Source: Dendrobium chrysotoxum
Lineage: Eukaryota > Streptophyta > Magnoliopsida > Asparagales > Orchidaceae
Direction: 5' to 3'
DNA: 64,000 bases
Assembly: GCA_019925795.1 (NCBI GenBank)
Contig: CM034312.1
Span: 75,333,528-75,397,527 of the forward strand
The notes under the pieces were generated by a model. The model did not search any database and was not told the origin of the DNA. It was given only the letters and a program-made list of their open reading frames with translations. Below, one piece after another: positions 1 through 11,525 of this stretch. The translations under genes were made by a program, and so were the position numbers. Position 1 is the stretch's first letter, and each line of letters opens with the position of its first letter.

Positions 1-607
1 GGGTAAATTTGCCTCTGTACAAGTGCTATTTCTAATAGCTGTTGAGGTCCAAGAATATATCAGTTGAGAAAGAAAGGTTAGGACAATTAAAAGTTTAACG
101 CGCATAATGATATTCTACACCTATATTCAATTGAGTTAGGTTAATCAAGTCAGTTGTACTTGGATGTTGTTATGGGCAACTTGTTTCACTATTCCTTTGT
201 TGAGTATATCAAGAATCAAATTGTTTTGTTATCTGTAATGGACTCGAAGTAGTTTCATATGGAGCAAGTTTTTTTTTTTTTTTGAAAATTTTAAGCTATA
301 TTGCTCCAAATGTTGTAAATATGAGCATAATACTTATTAAGAGTTGTATATATGTTAAGGATCTTTTCAAATTATTAAACTTGAATGAATTTCTTTATAT
401 AGAGAAAATTGTTGTGGTTGTAAGTGGTCTGAATGCGTGTTGATGACTATCAAATACATGGCAATTTTGTGGTTCAGAATTGAAACCATCAATTGCTATC
501 ATGATTGCAAAATCGTAACTTCGATAGTTCATGTAAATTATTTCTTATGGAAAATAAAGATTGAATGTAATCGAATTGCAACTATTTTGAAATAATTTTT
601 TATCATG
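1..607. other. No gene recognised
   Basis: A/T-rich sequence with stops in all frames and a short poly-T run near 270-283. I see no coding similarity, terminal repeats or RNA gene. It ends where the first degenerate LINE copy begins. Confidence 0.5.
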
Positions 608-1524
608 GTTGGACCAAGTATTTTCCTATTTCAGTTGGATTACATCAAGGATCGACTTTAAGCTGATATCTTTTTGCTTTAGTCATCAATGCCCTTACTA
701 GACATTTGCAAGAGGATGTACTCTAGTGTATGCTTTTTGCTAATGATATTATTCTTGTTGCTAGGACTAGAGATGGAGTTGAAAGTAAGCTTGAATTATG
801 TAAGTCAACCTTAGAGTCTAAACTCTAAAGATTTTCATTTGAGTAGATCTAAAACCGAATAACTGGAGTGTAATTTTAGTAGTAATAGATCTAATGGGGG
901 ATTGTGACTTTGAGTGATCAAGTCAGAGTACACGTTTTAGATATCTCAGGCTATTGTCCAGAGTGATGGTGAAATAGATGACGATATTATTAGTAGAAAT
1001 AAAGTTGGATGGTTGAACTAGAGGAATGCATCGGGGCCTACTGTGTGATTGAAAAGTACCCTCAAACTTAAGGGAAAATTCTATATGATAGGGGTGAGAC
1101 ATGTAATGCTTTATGGTGCAGAATGTTGGCCATTAAAAGAGAAACATACAATTAAGTTGAGTGTTGTAGGATGAGGTTGCTCAGGTGGATGAGTGGCTTT
1201 ACTCTTAGAGATAGAATATGAAATGAGCATATACTTGAAAAGGTTGGAGTAGCTCTTGTAGAAGATAAGATTAGAGAGAGTCGCATTAGATGGTTTGGTC
1301 ACATAAAATGTCGGCCTTCTGATGACCCAATTAAGAGAGTAGATGTATTAGATTTGACCTATGTTAAGACAGGTAGAGGTAGACCTAAAAAGACTTGGTT
1401 AGAAAATATTAGAAATAATATTATTATTAGTTTTAAATGAGAATTTGACTCTTAACAGGACATAATAGAGAAAAAGGATTTCCAATCCTACGTAGTAGGA
1501 TAAAGGATTGATGTTGTTGTTGTT
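608..1524 (+). mobile_element. Degenerate 5'-truncated RTE-clade LINE, copy 1
   Basis: This stretch aligns by eye, base for base over long runs, with the 3' half of the better-preserved LINE at 9290-10217. It has the segment before the YxDD box, a FANDI version of the FADDI box near 736-750, the C-terminal AEC-WPLKE region, the RESR-RWFGHIK segment and the GRGRPKKTWLENIR segment. Many frameshifts and stops remove any coding capacity, and the catalytic box reads AND instead of ADD. The copy ends in the (TTG)n tail typical of plant RTE elements (about 1511-1523). It lacks the 5' part of the element, as expected from incomplete reverse transcription. Its 3' end lies about 100 bp from the decayed DUF1666 gene. 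Confidence 0.85.
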
Positions 1525-1629
1525 TAAACCAAGTATCTTGCATCAAATATTGCACCATTACTTTAAGCATTTTCTTGTGACCTTTTTTAAGGAAAAAACA
1601 ACTATGAAGATAATTGCATGTTATTCTTT

Positions 1630-2793
1630 TGGGGTATTTCATACATGCAATGATTGGATGCGACTTTTGACATGATTTGGAAGTCTTAGTCCTTCAAATG
1701 ACTAATTTTTTGTGAATCTTTGAACTAAAACCTGAAATCATTGAAATTTATTAGTTACTTGATTGTATTGATGTCTTTTGAGAGGCTCATATTTTGGTAG
1801 CTCACGAGATATTTCGTATTTCCATCCTAGGAGTTCCCATGAGAGACAAGTTTGACCAAAATAAATTGTTTCTAAATCACATTGCAGATCCTTATATAAC
1901 TTTTCTGATGGATTATCTTTGTATTTCTTTTGGCAGAAAGGTATGATGTTTTGAGAGTGACGAGACATGATTGTTGAAAATGAATGACTTTGGGTCTCCA
2001 ATGAATGAAGAGGATTCTTTAGTTGGAAAAAGCTAGCAACAATTGAATTTCTATATTAAGAAATCAAACTATGCTTTAGGTTTATTTGGTTAGATGAATT
2101 TGAAGGTTTATGTAGATTTGCAAAAACATGTTTTTACGTTTAGAAACAATCCCAGTTAGTCCTAAAATGAAAATTAAAACTAATGTGCATTGTCATACAA
2201 CAGAAAGTACTTACCCATTGCATACATCTTCTAACAATTCAAAAAATCAAACTTCCTTATTCTCTCTCCGTAGGTTTTGTAGATCTTTTGAAGCTCATTC
2301 AGTGGATCCTGATGCAACAACTTCTGATCAATCCTAAATGGTCTCAAATCTTCAATTGTTCATGGACTTTCGGATTGATCCAAGATTGTTGGAAGACCAA
2401 CAACTCATAACTTTCTTAATTTTTAGCTTTATTTGTTCAACAAGATCTTGGTGCTTCTACAATTCCTCCAACCTTTTAGAATCAAAATTAAGATATTTAG
2501 ATTTTTTTTCACTACTTTTGTTTTCTTTCCTTTCTACCTTGTTTCTTCTGAAGATTTGCATAATTAATCAAATAATAATCTGATGTATCATCTTCAATCT
2601 TTACCTCCTCTTCTCTATCAAAAGCCTCAGCTTTTGGTTCGACGTTAGCTACATCTTTAACAAAATGAACTTCTCCAAAGCTATCTAACCTTGGGCTACC
2701 ATTCCTTACAAAAGAAAGCTCCTCATCACTGGAATCTTCAATGAATTCTATTTGCAAAGAATTTGCAGTGGGTTATGAAGCATCACTTTGCAT
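1630..2793 (-). pseudogene. Decayed DUF1666-family gene (RPL34Ae-like unknown protein)
   Basis: Reading the minus strand, conserved pieces of the plant DUF1666 family occur in the expected order but in broken frames. They are an acidic N-proximal block (about 2757-2512, SSDEELSFV...EDDTSDYY), a coiled-coil block resembling LEELWEHQDLVEQIK (about 2500-2420), a block resembling DPLNELQKIYKTYGERIRKF (about 2310-2240), and the best-preserved block at 2001-1738 (DLETIYFGQTCLSWELLGW then HQYNQV). In-frame continuation (FQVLVQRF...) follows to about 1630, interrupted by TGA and TAG. A stop also follows the possible start region at 2793 (MQSDAS then TAA), and a frameshift sits near 2515. The family's function is unknown. 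The family assignment is from memory of its conserved core and should be confirmed. The lack of obvious intron gaps makes a processed copy possible. Confidence 0.65.
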
Positions 2794-5700
2794 TATTCAT
2801 AACACGTACCATATTTTAGGGTATTTTTATTAGTTAAGGATTGAACTCTTTTAATTGAATATTTTATTAATTCATATCATAAAAAGTTTGTTACTTTTGT
2901 TATTCCTTGTGTTTTCATCAATTTGTGAAATTTTATTTAGAGGAAATTTTTTGCAACTATCTTTGTTGGGATTGTCTCACCAAAGTTTTTGCTCTTGATA
3001 TATTCTACTTGTGATTGAATTCTATTGTTTTCATCGTTCATAAATTTGCGGAATAACTTCGAATTGAGGTAAGTAATTTGTGCATATCATTAATTATTTT
3101 TATGAAATTTTAAATTTTCATGATTATAATATATTATGTTGTTAATTCGCATGATTATGATATATTGGTGTGCTATTAATATTAGTAGCCATCTCTTAAA
3201 ATTTATAACTCTTGTCATAGAAGTTGTAACCTTTCGTATTCCAATACCAAAGCCAAAATAGGAGTTTCTCTTAGCAATCATTGGAAGATGAAACAACTAC
3301 CACACTTGAATCACAATCGATTTGCATTTCGTTACGGTTTGGGCATTCCCAACTTTGTTATGCCAATTCTTTCGGGCTTCTCCCCATTTTGATTTATCCT
3401 TCTTGATTTTATCCCCACTCGACACACAAGTTGAAGTTGAACTGTCGTCATCTTCTCCAAGGCTTTTATTCTCAATTTTTTTCTCATTCATTAAATCAAG
3501 AAGCCACTTCAAATCCCCGCCATTGCCTCTTCTCCCTATTCTCTGCTCGATTTTGCAACCAGTGATGCCTCTTCAAATTCCTATTAGCCTCTTCTCCATG
3601 CAGCTCTACTTCATCCCAGTTGACTTTCTTCACCCATTTCACTCCCACACCGAAGCCAAAGATTTTGGCACCAGGTTTCTCACCATTTCAATTTATCTTA
3701 TTTGATTTTATCCCTATTCGACATCATTTTTCTTTTTATATCTTTCCTCTTTAGTTGTATAAAATTTTATAGAAGAAAGTATGAATTATATTTATAAGTT
3801 TGAAGGGTTGGCCCTTCATCATGACTTTTTATTTTCTGATAAAATTTAATTAGATTTTATTTGAGCTTTCTTTTAAAGCATAATATTTTAATTTTTGATA
3901 TGCAGATTTGATATTATCTTTTTATGATTTAATTTTACTTCATCTATGAGTCCAAAGTTAGGTATAGCTTTTTATAAATATTCATAATTTAAATTTACTT
4001 TAAGATCATCTATTCTTATCATATATGTTTGATTTATCAATTTATTAAAATAGATTTCTTGTCCATGCCTTGATAGTTTTTGTTGATCCAGGATCATATA
4101 TTAGTATAAATTATTTATCAAATTATTTATATAGATTTGTAGTACAAGAATTCAAGATCTTTTTTCCTTGACTCTAAGATTTTATATATATATATATATA
4201 AAGTTATAATTTCAAACTCCACCTTATCAAAATTACCGGCTTTTCAAATTTGAAAGCTTACATTGTCTTCAATCTTCTTGGCCAGTTCTGACTTCAAGGC
4301 GAGGAACCTCCCTTTTACCACAACCTATTAGATAACGTCTAAGCGGGAAAAAAATAACATAAGATTTGAAACATTTACTCTTGAAAGTAGCTCATGAAGT
4401 TAAAAAAAATAAATATACGATCTAGAAGCTTTTAAGAAGAGCATAAATGGCTTGTGGATACTATTGAAAACTATGCAAAGTATATTATCAAAAAAATATC
4501 TAATGGATTTTTCTACGTACTTATAATATTAAGAACTATAAAATTGCCCCTTCTTATCAATTAGCTACTATAATTATAATAAATACATAAATTTATCCGC
4601 TTAACAAAGATGAATAATTTTCTAGATGATCATAATATATGATCCATTAATTTCATAATTTATCAGGGGTATCATATAATATGATTTACATTGCATACTT
4701 ATAATCATTAGATGGTAGATAATATCTCATTAAATAAGATACAACAACTATCTTATATAACAGCATCATTCTTATTACAAAAATTTGAAGGCATACAATA
4801 ATTACATTTAGTTATTATCTAAAGAAACATAGATATTATTTTCTTAGAAATGATTATTATTTATTACATTAGTAAAATAATTGGTTATTATTTTTTAGTA
4901 ATCTGATGATATTAGATAATAACCTTCAAATTTGAATCCAAAATTAGGTGAGGTGCCTAAAACTGAGATTAATTATTTAATTATTAGGAAGGCTTGATTA
5001 AAAAAATATTTGAGGTTTTTTTTGTGTGTAAATTCTTAGTTGAATGAGTTGTATGATTGGGCAGTTTCGGACTTTCTATGAAATAACCGAGGTGGCATCA
5101 TTTTTGTGGGCTGTAGCAACCCTTTTATATAATGGCCAAGGAATAGAGGATGGCCTTGGGAGGGACTTCAGACTTCTCAGGCAACGCATGAGACATTATG
5201 ATTTGTAGGACAGATCAAAAGATAATAAAGGGCTATTTGGTTTCCTATATATAGAAGTGCTGTCACAAAAGAAGTTTCTTCGCCTTCTACGATGTTGTTC
5301 CTGTATGATATGACATCACAGTGACAACTCACCGCTAAGGTAAATGATCTTTTCCTCGTGCTTTTTCGGCTATGCTCCGCTAAGAAGCTTCTTCGCTTTG
5401 CCTCAGTGATTTTCATAGCCCCAAACAACGATATTTTGTTTCAGTGTTTCTATGGATTTAAAAAAAGAAAAAAATATATCATCAATGTGGTTGGATTTCT
5501 TTTTTTATTTCTCTTTACTTGGTTGCACTTTTTATGGATGACGAACTGATCTTTTTTAATAACTTATTGCCTTATTTTTGACAAGTTTTGTTTTCTTTTG
5601 ACTTTTGCTTATTGGGCAGTCATTTGAAAGAAGTATAATTTTAAAAAATAAAGACTTTTTTGCTAATTTATGGCAGGTTTTTGATCGATGATCACTATCT

Positions 5701-7915
5701 GAATCTGCGTTCTGGGGAGCTAGCTCCTTTCATCAAGGTTTCTGTGGCCTTTTTGCACATTTTTTTAACAACTTATCTGTGCTTTTTATTTTTCTCTTGT
5801 ATCCAAATCAATCAGATTCATTTATAAAATTTCCTCTCTAGTAGATTTACTACAAGTATGGTTTCTTTTTCTATTATATTACCATGATTAATTGCTGCAT
5901 TCTATTATCTTCACTTAATAACTGTTATGTTTCGTGACCTTAGTTGGTGGAGTGATGATTTTTATGATAGTCAAGCTTTCTTTATTATACAGTTTATCAT
6001 ATAGTTTATATAGGTTTCAGGTAATGATGATCTTTGCTGATCTTAGCTTTGGTATCTGTCTTGCTTTAATACAACACATACAAAAACTATTCTTGGTCAA
6101 CCGATCAACTATGGAGAAATGTTTTGCATATATGACTTAATAAATTCCATCTATAACACTATGATTTTTGCCTTATTATTATAAAGAAAAAATTGGATGT
6201 ACAAGTTGAGTTTCTTGAAAATCTTACTCAACCTACTCTACATCTATTAGAGAGCGTCTTATCTATTTCTGTTGCATGGAGGTGGAATTTTGCTTTTTAT
6301 TTTTTTTTGTAAGTTTGATGATAATAACAAATTTTTTATTAGGGTTATCATCACCTTTATGAGTTTGAGGGCCTCCATCTTCATTCTTATTTTTATGCAT
6401 GAAGGTTAAAATTTGCAATATTTTTCTATGAAATAGGGAAAAGAAAATTGCATGAAGTGGCAAGCTCTTTATGAGTGAGCTACATTTGAAAATCCTCTTA
6501 CTTGCCCCATCTTCACGATGAAACCCAGTTAGGTAGGCTTAATTATATGATATTCACCAGACTAACGCCATACTCATAACATATTATAGTGTTTTGCTAG
6601 TTTTTCTTGTTTATGAGGAAATAAACTTTGTGGGCATTGACGTTGATTTGGAGTTTATCCATTGTCTGAGCACAATTACTATGTAATGTCTTTAGATTTT
6701 TTAGGGCGATAATTTGGCATTTCTAAATGGCCCGGAACTTTTCAGGCCATTACAATTGCAATCACCAGGGTGATTCATGCATAACAACCTGAAGAAAACT
6801 TCTTTTCATTTCCCTATTTTTTATGTTAGATATGTAAATATATAAAAATTTTATGATATGAATGTAATTTTACTTTCTTATTTCATAGATTCTGCTGTTA
6901 TCATCCACTTGTTCTTTGACTCTTATTCTTCTTCTTCCTCCTCCTCCTCCTCCTCCTCCTCCTCCTCCTCTTCTTCTTCTTCTTCTTCTTTCCTTTTTGG
7001 AATTAAGTCCTTTTTATGTTTTGGATGCTGTATAATGTGCAGTGTGGTAGCTTTTAAGTTCTAATCATTCCTTTGTAAGACTTTTATAGATGTATATTTG
7101 TTGCGGACGGTTAAGGAGGCAACTCTTGTTGAGGTTTAATGTTCACTGCAATGGTGATGAAATCATTATGTACTTCAAAATTAAAATAAGGGAAAAAATT
7201 ACTGTTTTGTTGTCAATTAATTGTAAAGTCATATAAAAATGAATTTTTTTCTTATTTTATGTTATATATTATAGTTATAACATATGATTAGAAAATTTAA
7301 ATTATCTATAATATTTTATTTTTAAAATTTTATTCATGTGTATTAAATACACATGCAATAAAACTAGTATATATATATATATATATGTGTGTGTGTTCGT
7401 ACAAAATCAAATTTCAGGAGCTATAAGCATGATAATTGCTTTTCATTGGCCTTCGAAGGGTGCAGTCATTCGGTCTTGACCTCTTCAAGAAACTAGTCAT
7501 TGCAGGAGTATTTGCGCCTCCCTTATATTGGCCTTTCCAAGTTTTTTATTCGACGGCGCTTCATCTTATTCTTGTGCGATTAGACTGTCTTTCAAATATT
7601 TGAATAAATTTTTCTGAACTTTCCATTTTGCGATTTGTTTGTTATTTTTTCCACATTCCGCCATGACGATGAATATAAAAAGTGATCTGGATGATTATCT
7701 TGCTTTATTTGGCATTGTTTTGAGCATTCTAGCCATCTAAGGATCGAGAGAATCATGGATAGGGTTACTGAAATAGCATCGGTTGACGATGATTAATTGA
7801 GCATGTTCGAATTTTGAATTCTATGGCTATATTATCTATTATTTTTTACTTTGGCTTCCTGGAAGTTAACTTTTAAAACTGGGCTTGAGAAACCATTTCT
7901 GGGACAGAGAATACT
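2794..7915. other. About 5 kb without a recognisable gene
   Basis: Mostly A/T-rich, stop-dense sequence. It contains a minus-strand ORF of 71 codons (3512-3297) that I do not recognise, (TA)n runs near 4183-4200 and 7366-7386, and a TCC/TCT microsatellite (6925-6990). A short exon-like segment lies at about 5678-5739, with an AG before it and AAG/GT after it, and encodes a peptide containing DDHYLNLRSGELAPF. None of this is enough to call a gene. Confidence 0.4.
6925..6990. repeat. (TCC)n/(TCT)n microsatellite
   Basis: Uninterrupted trinucleotide repeats, TCT at both edges and TCC in the centre. They read as poly-serine in one frame, which explains the serine-rich ORF there; no gene is implied. 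Confidence 0.95.
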
Positions 7916-8095
7916 CTAGGCACTGTTTGGTTTGAAGATATTATTAGAATCGGAATGAAAGGGAAACAGTAATGGAAGTAGTAAAAGAATAGAATTGATA
8001 GTTGTTTAGCCTCACTTGTTTGATTTATTGGAAATTTAGTCACTTTTTTTTTGCATTTTTGTTTGGCCAGTGAGAAAGAGAAATAATTGGGTTAG
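7915..8095. repeat. Possible MITE fragment next to the LINE
   Basis: Contains GCACTGTTTGGTTTGAAG followed by a GGAATGAAAGGG-type segment, a composition common in plant MITEs that begin with a CTGTTTGGTTTG end. No matching inverted end or target duplication was found, so this is tentative. Confidence 0.25.
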
Positions 8096-8187
8096 GATAT
8101 CACTTTTCTAGGATTAGATGGGGGCATTTAAAGAATAGTAATAAAAATATTTTTGAGAGTAAGATTTTAGATTCTAAGATTTTATTT

Positions 8188-9299
8188 GTGCATGAGGATG
8201 CTAATGTTATGTGGGAAAAAGTGGCTAGTGATATTAAAAATATTGCAAAAGATGTGTTTGAAGTATCAAAGGGAAAAGCCCTTAATAGTAAAAATAGCTG
8301 GTGGTGGAATCCAATTGTGCAAGAAAAGATAAAAAATAAGAAGATTTGTTATAAAAATTGGTTTAGATGTAAAAATTCTGATAATTGGGAAAGATATAAA
8401 GAGGCATGTAAGGTTTCTAAGAAAACAATATGTGATGCAAAGATCTTAGCTTTTAATGATTTATATAATAAATTAGATACTAAGGAGGGAGAAAGATATA
8501 TGTATAAGCTAGCCAAACAAAGAGATAGGAGTAGTAAGGATTTAACTCAAGTGAAGTGTATTAAGGATGAAGATCAAAAAGTACTTTTCTTAGAAGATGA
8601 TATTCAACAAAGGTGGGTGAGATATTTTGATAAACTTTTTAATGAAGATTGTAAGAATACAATTGACTTTAGTGACCTTAGCACCCTAAATGAAAATAAA
8701 GATTTCTGTTTTTACCGGCGTATTAGTAAAACCGAAGTTAGAGAGGCTTTAAAGAAAATGAAGTGTGGAAAAGCTATTGGACCTGATGATATCCCAATAG
8801 AGATGTGGAAATGCTTAGGAGATGAAGGAATTTCTTGGCTAACTAAGCTTTTTAATAATATTTTGAAGACTAAAAAGATGCCAGATGCGTGGAGAATGAG
8901 TGTATTGATTCCTATTTATAAGAATAAAGGTGATGCACAAGATTGTGCGAATTATAGAGGAATTAAGTTAATGTGTCACACTTTAAAACTATGGGAGCGA
9001 GTTATGGAGCGTAGGCTGCGGCGTGATACTAATGTTTCTCAAAATCAATTTGGATTCATGCCTGGTAGGTCTACTATGGAAGCCATACATTTATTGAGAG
9101 GTTTGATGGAGAAATATAGGGAGAATAAGGAGGATCTACATATGATATTTATTGATTTAGAGAAAGCATATGATAAAGTTCCAAGAGAAGTGCTATGGAG
9201 AGTTCTTGAAAAGAAAGGAGTTAATAATGCTATATTCAAATCATTAAAGATATGTATGAAGGAGCTATTACTTGTGTTCAAACACAAGGTGGTTTGACC
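8188..9299 (+). pseudogene. RTE LINE reverse transcriptase, N-terminal part (frameshifted)
   Basis: This 369-codon ORF begins with the linker that follows the RTE endonuclease (DANVMWEKVASDIKNIAKDVF) and continues into the RT palm. Visible RT motifs are KCGKAIGPDDIPIEMWK (about residues 189-205), IPIYKNKGDAQDCANYRGI (about 240-258), the GFMPGRST box (about 289-296) and FIDLEKAYDKVPRE (about 322-335), which carries the first catalytic aspartate. The frame then drifts into a nonsense tail (IFKSLKICMKELLLVFKHKVV). Restoring one base at about 9230-9231 would give the expected NNAYI...KDMYEG continuation. The ATG at 8188 is internal to the domain, and the open frame extends upstream, so this start is arbitrary. 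The enzyme would copy the element's RNA at the target site. Confidence 0.88.
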
Positions 9300-10190
9300 A
9301 AGTATTTCCCTATTTCGGTTGGATTACATCAAGGATCAGCTTTAAGCCCATATCTTTTCGCGTTAGTCATGGATGTTCTCACTAGACATTTACGAGAGGA
9401 TGTACCCTGGTGTATGCTTTTTGCTGATGATATTCTTCTTGTTGACAAGACTAGAGAGGGAGTTGAAGGTAAACTTGAAGTTTGGAGATCAACCTTAGAG
9501 TCTAAAGGCTTTCGCTTGAGTAGATCTAAAACTGAATATATGGAGTGTAATTTTAGCAGTAATAGACCTAGTGAGGGGATTGTGACTTTGGGCGATCGAG
9601 ACATTAATAAGAGTACACGTTTTAGATATCTTGGATCTATTGTTCAGAGTGATGGTGAAATAGATGGGGATGTTATCAGTAGAATTCAAGTTGGATGGTT
9701 AAAGTGGAGGAATGCATCGGGCTTGTTGTGTGATAGAAAAGTCCCCCTCAAACTTAAGGGAAAATTCTATAAGATGGTGGTGAGACCTGCAATGCTTTAT
9801 GGTGCAGAATGTTGGCCATTAAAAGAGAAGCACAATACTAAGTTATGTGTTGCGGAGATGAGGATGCTCAGGTGGATGAGTGGATTTACTCTTAGAGACA
9901 AGATACGAAATGAGCAGATACGTGAAAAGGTTGGAGTAGCTCCAGTGGAGGATAAGATTAGAGAGAGTCGCCTTAGATGGTTTGGTCACATAAAACGGCG
10001 ACCTTCCGATGACCCAGTTAGGAAAGTAGAGGTATTAGATTTGACTTATGTTAAGAAAGGTAGAGGTAGACCTAAAAAGACTTGGTTAGAAAATATTAGA
10101 AATGATCTTTCTTTATTAGATTTAAACGAGAATTTGACTTTGAACCGAACACAATGGAGAAAAAGGATTCATGTTGCCGACCCCACGTAG
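9252..10190 (+). pseudogene. RTE LINE reverse transcriptase, C-terminal part (frameshifted)
   Basis: This frame continues the upstream RT after the single-base loss near 9230. It carries GLHQGSALSPYLFALVMDVL, then the catalytic FADDILLVD box (near 9418-9444), then LESKGFRLSRSKTEYMEC and the RTE C-terminal domain (RPAMLYGAECWPLK, ESRLRWFGHIKRRP, GRGRPKKTWLENIR, WRKRIHVADPT), with a TAG stop at 10188-10190. The domain order and the end are typical of plant RTE elements. The in-frame ATG at 9252 is a methionine inside the RT domain, so this is the second half of one protein and not an independent gene. Apart from the frameshift no stop interrupts it, which suggests a comparatively recent insertion. 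Confidence 0.9.
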
Positions 10191-10217
10191 TGGGACAAAG
10201 GCTTGTTGTTGTTGTAA

Positions 10218-11088
10218 TGTTAGTTTGAGATTAGTACAATAAATTTTGATTGATTTCTCACTCATCGCAAAACAAATCTAATAGCTTTGAGACCCATATT
10301 GACCCAAAATTTTTCCAAAGAGAAATTAAGTTTTTGTTTCTTGTATGGAGGTGTGCGAGTCCTACTGATGAAAATAAAGTTTTCTTAAAATTTTTCACTG
10401 AAGTTTGATGAGGAATTGCCAATAAAAAATGCCACGTTTCTTTTTTTTTTTTGTTTTTTTTTTGCTACATTCAATTTACTAATTTAATTACAACCAGACT
10501 TCCTATATGAATTTTCGAAGTAAAATACATTTGAATTCTCCCTAATTCCTTCAAACCAATTAGACCCACAAGGTGTTCCTTATAGAAGTTATTGTACTGA
10601 GTTCATATCATTACTTAATTTTACAATGAAATTATTGCTTATAACTCCATGTTATTGATAGAATCTTATATCTAGAAGAACATAGATCTATATAGATAAG
10701 AATTTTGATAGAAGAAATCTGTTTTTAGGGTTCCCGTCACCAATCCTTGAGAGGCTGTGGCTGTCTGTTTGTGGAGGATATAGTGATTTTTTATTTGTAT
10801 TTGGTCATTAAAAAAGAAGTCTTTTGCATGCAGTGAAGTTTTTAAATGCAATCAAAGTTTTACAATGTAAATGTAAATGTAAATTGTGGGCAACATTTTT
10901 TTTCTTTTAATTTTTGAAGATGATGGCCTAAAAAGTGGTTGCGTTTAAAGTGATGGCAAAGATTTTAGCAATATATTAGCACTTATAAAGTTCATTTTCT
11001 ACACTATGTACATCTGCTTTAGGTTGATCAAATCATTTCATGAACTTGAATCTGGTTTATTAGTCACTAGCTATTGCCTAGTGTACTT
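10218..11088. other. No gene recognised
   Basis: A/T-rich sequence with poly-T runs near 10440-10465. No coding similarity, paired terminal repeats or tandem array was found. Confidence 0.4.
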
Positions 11089-11525
11089 GTCAATCTAATT
11101 AAGAGTTTTTGTTCAGTGAACTTGCCAAAAAAACTCATCAAGGAAATGCATCCCCTAGAACTCATCAAAAGAATTCTTCTGTTGGAACTTGACAAAGGAG
11201 CTTGCCCCCAAGAACTCATCCCCTAGAGTTTATCAAGAGAACTCTTCCTCACATGGAACTTGTCCTCACTAGGAATTTATTTTTATTGGTAACCCATCCT
11301 AACTACAAAATCATCCTTACTAGGAACTAATCCTTGTTTGGAACTTACCTGCACATAGAACTTATCTTTACTAGGAATTTGACCTTATCCTCATTAGGAA
11401 CTCATCCTCACAAAGAAGTCATCTTCACTTGGAACATGCTTCTCAGATAACTCATCCTCATACATAACTTATCCTCACATAGTAATCATTCTCATCAAGA
11501 ATTCATCCTCGCTTAGGCATCTGTC
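11089..11525. repeat. Degenerate short tandem repeats (AACTCATCCTCAC type), block 1
   Basis: Imperfect repeats of a unit of roughly 20-28 bp built on GAACTCATCCTCAC and TAGGAACTTG. The same degenerate unit reappears at about 13020-13435, immediately upstream of a promoter-like LTR segment. This block therefore probably belongs to the other LTR, or another copy, of the same retrotransposon family. Confidence 0.7.

Larger units (their letters stand above)
8100..10217 (+). mobile_element. 5'-truncated RTE-clade LINE, copy 2 (best preserved)
   Basis: A non-LTR retrotransposon copy covering the end of the endonuclease/RT linker, the full reverse transcriptase and the RTE-type C-terminus, followed by the CCCCACGTAGTGGGACAAAGG 3' end and a (TTG)n tail at about 10203-10215. 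The apurinic endonuclease part is missing. The open frame can be followed back to about 8095 (FSRIRW-HLK). One frameshift near 9230 breaks the coding region. The degenerate copies at 608-1524 and 48712-49541 match its 3' part and lie on the same strand. Confidence 0.92.

Noticed and set aside
6858..7064. Serine-rich 68-codon ORF
   Set aside because: Created by the TCC/TCT microsatellite.
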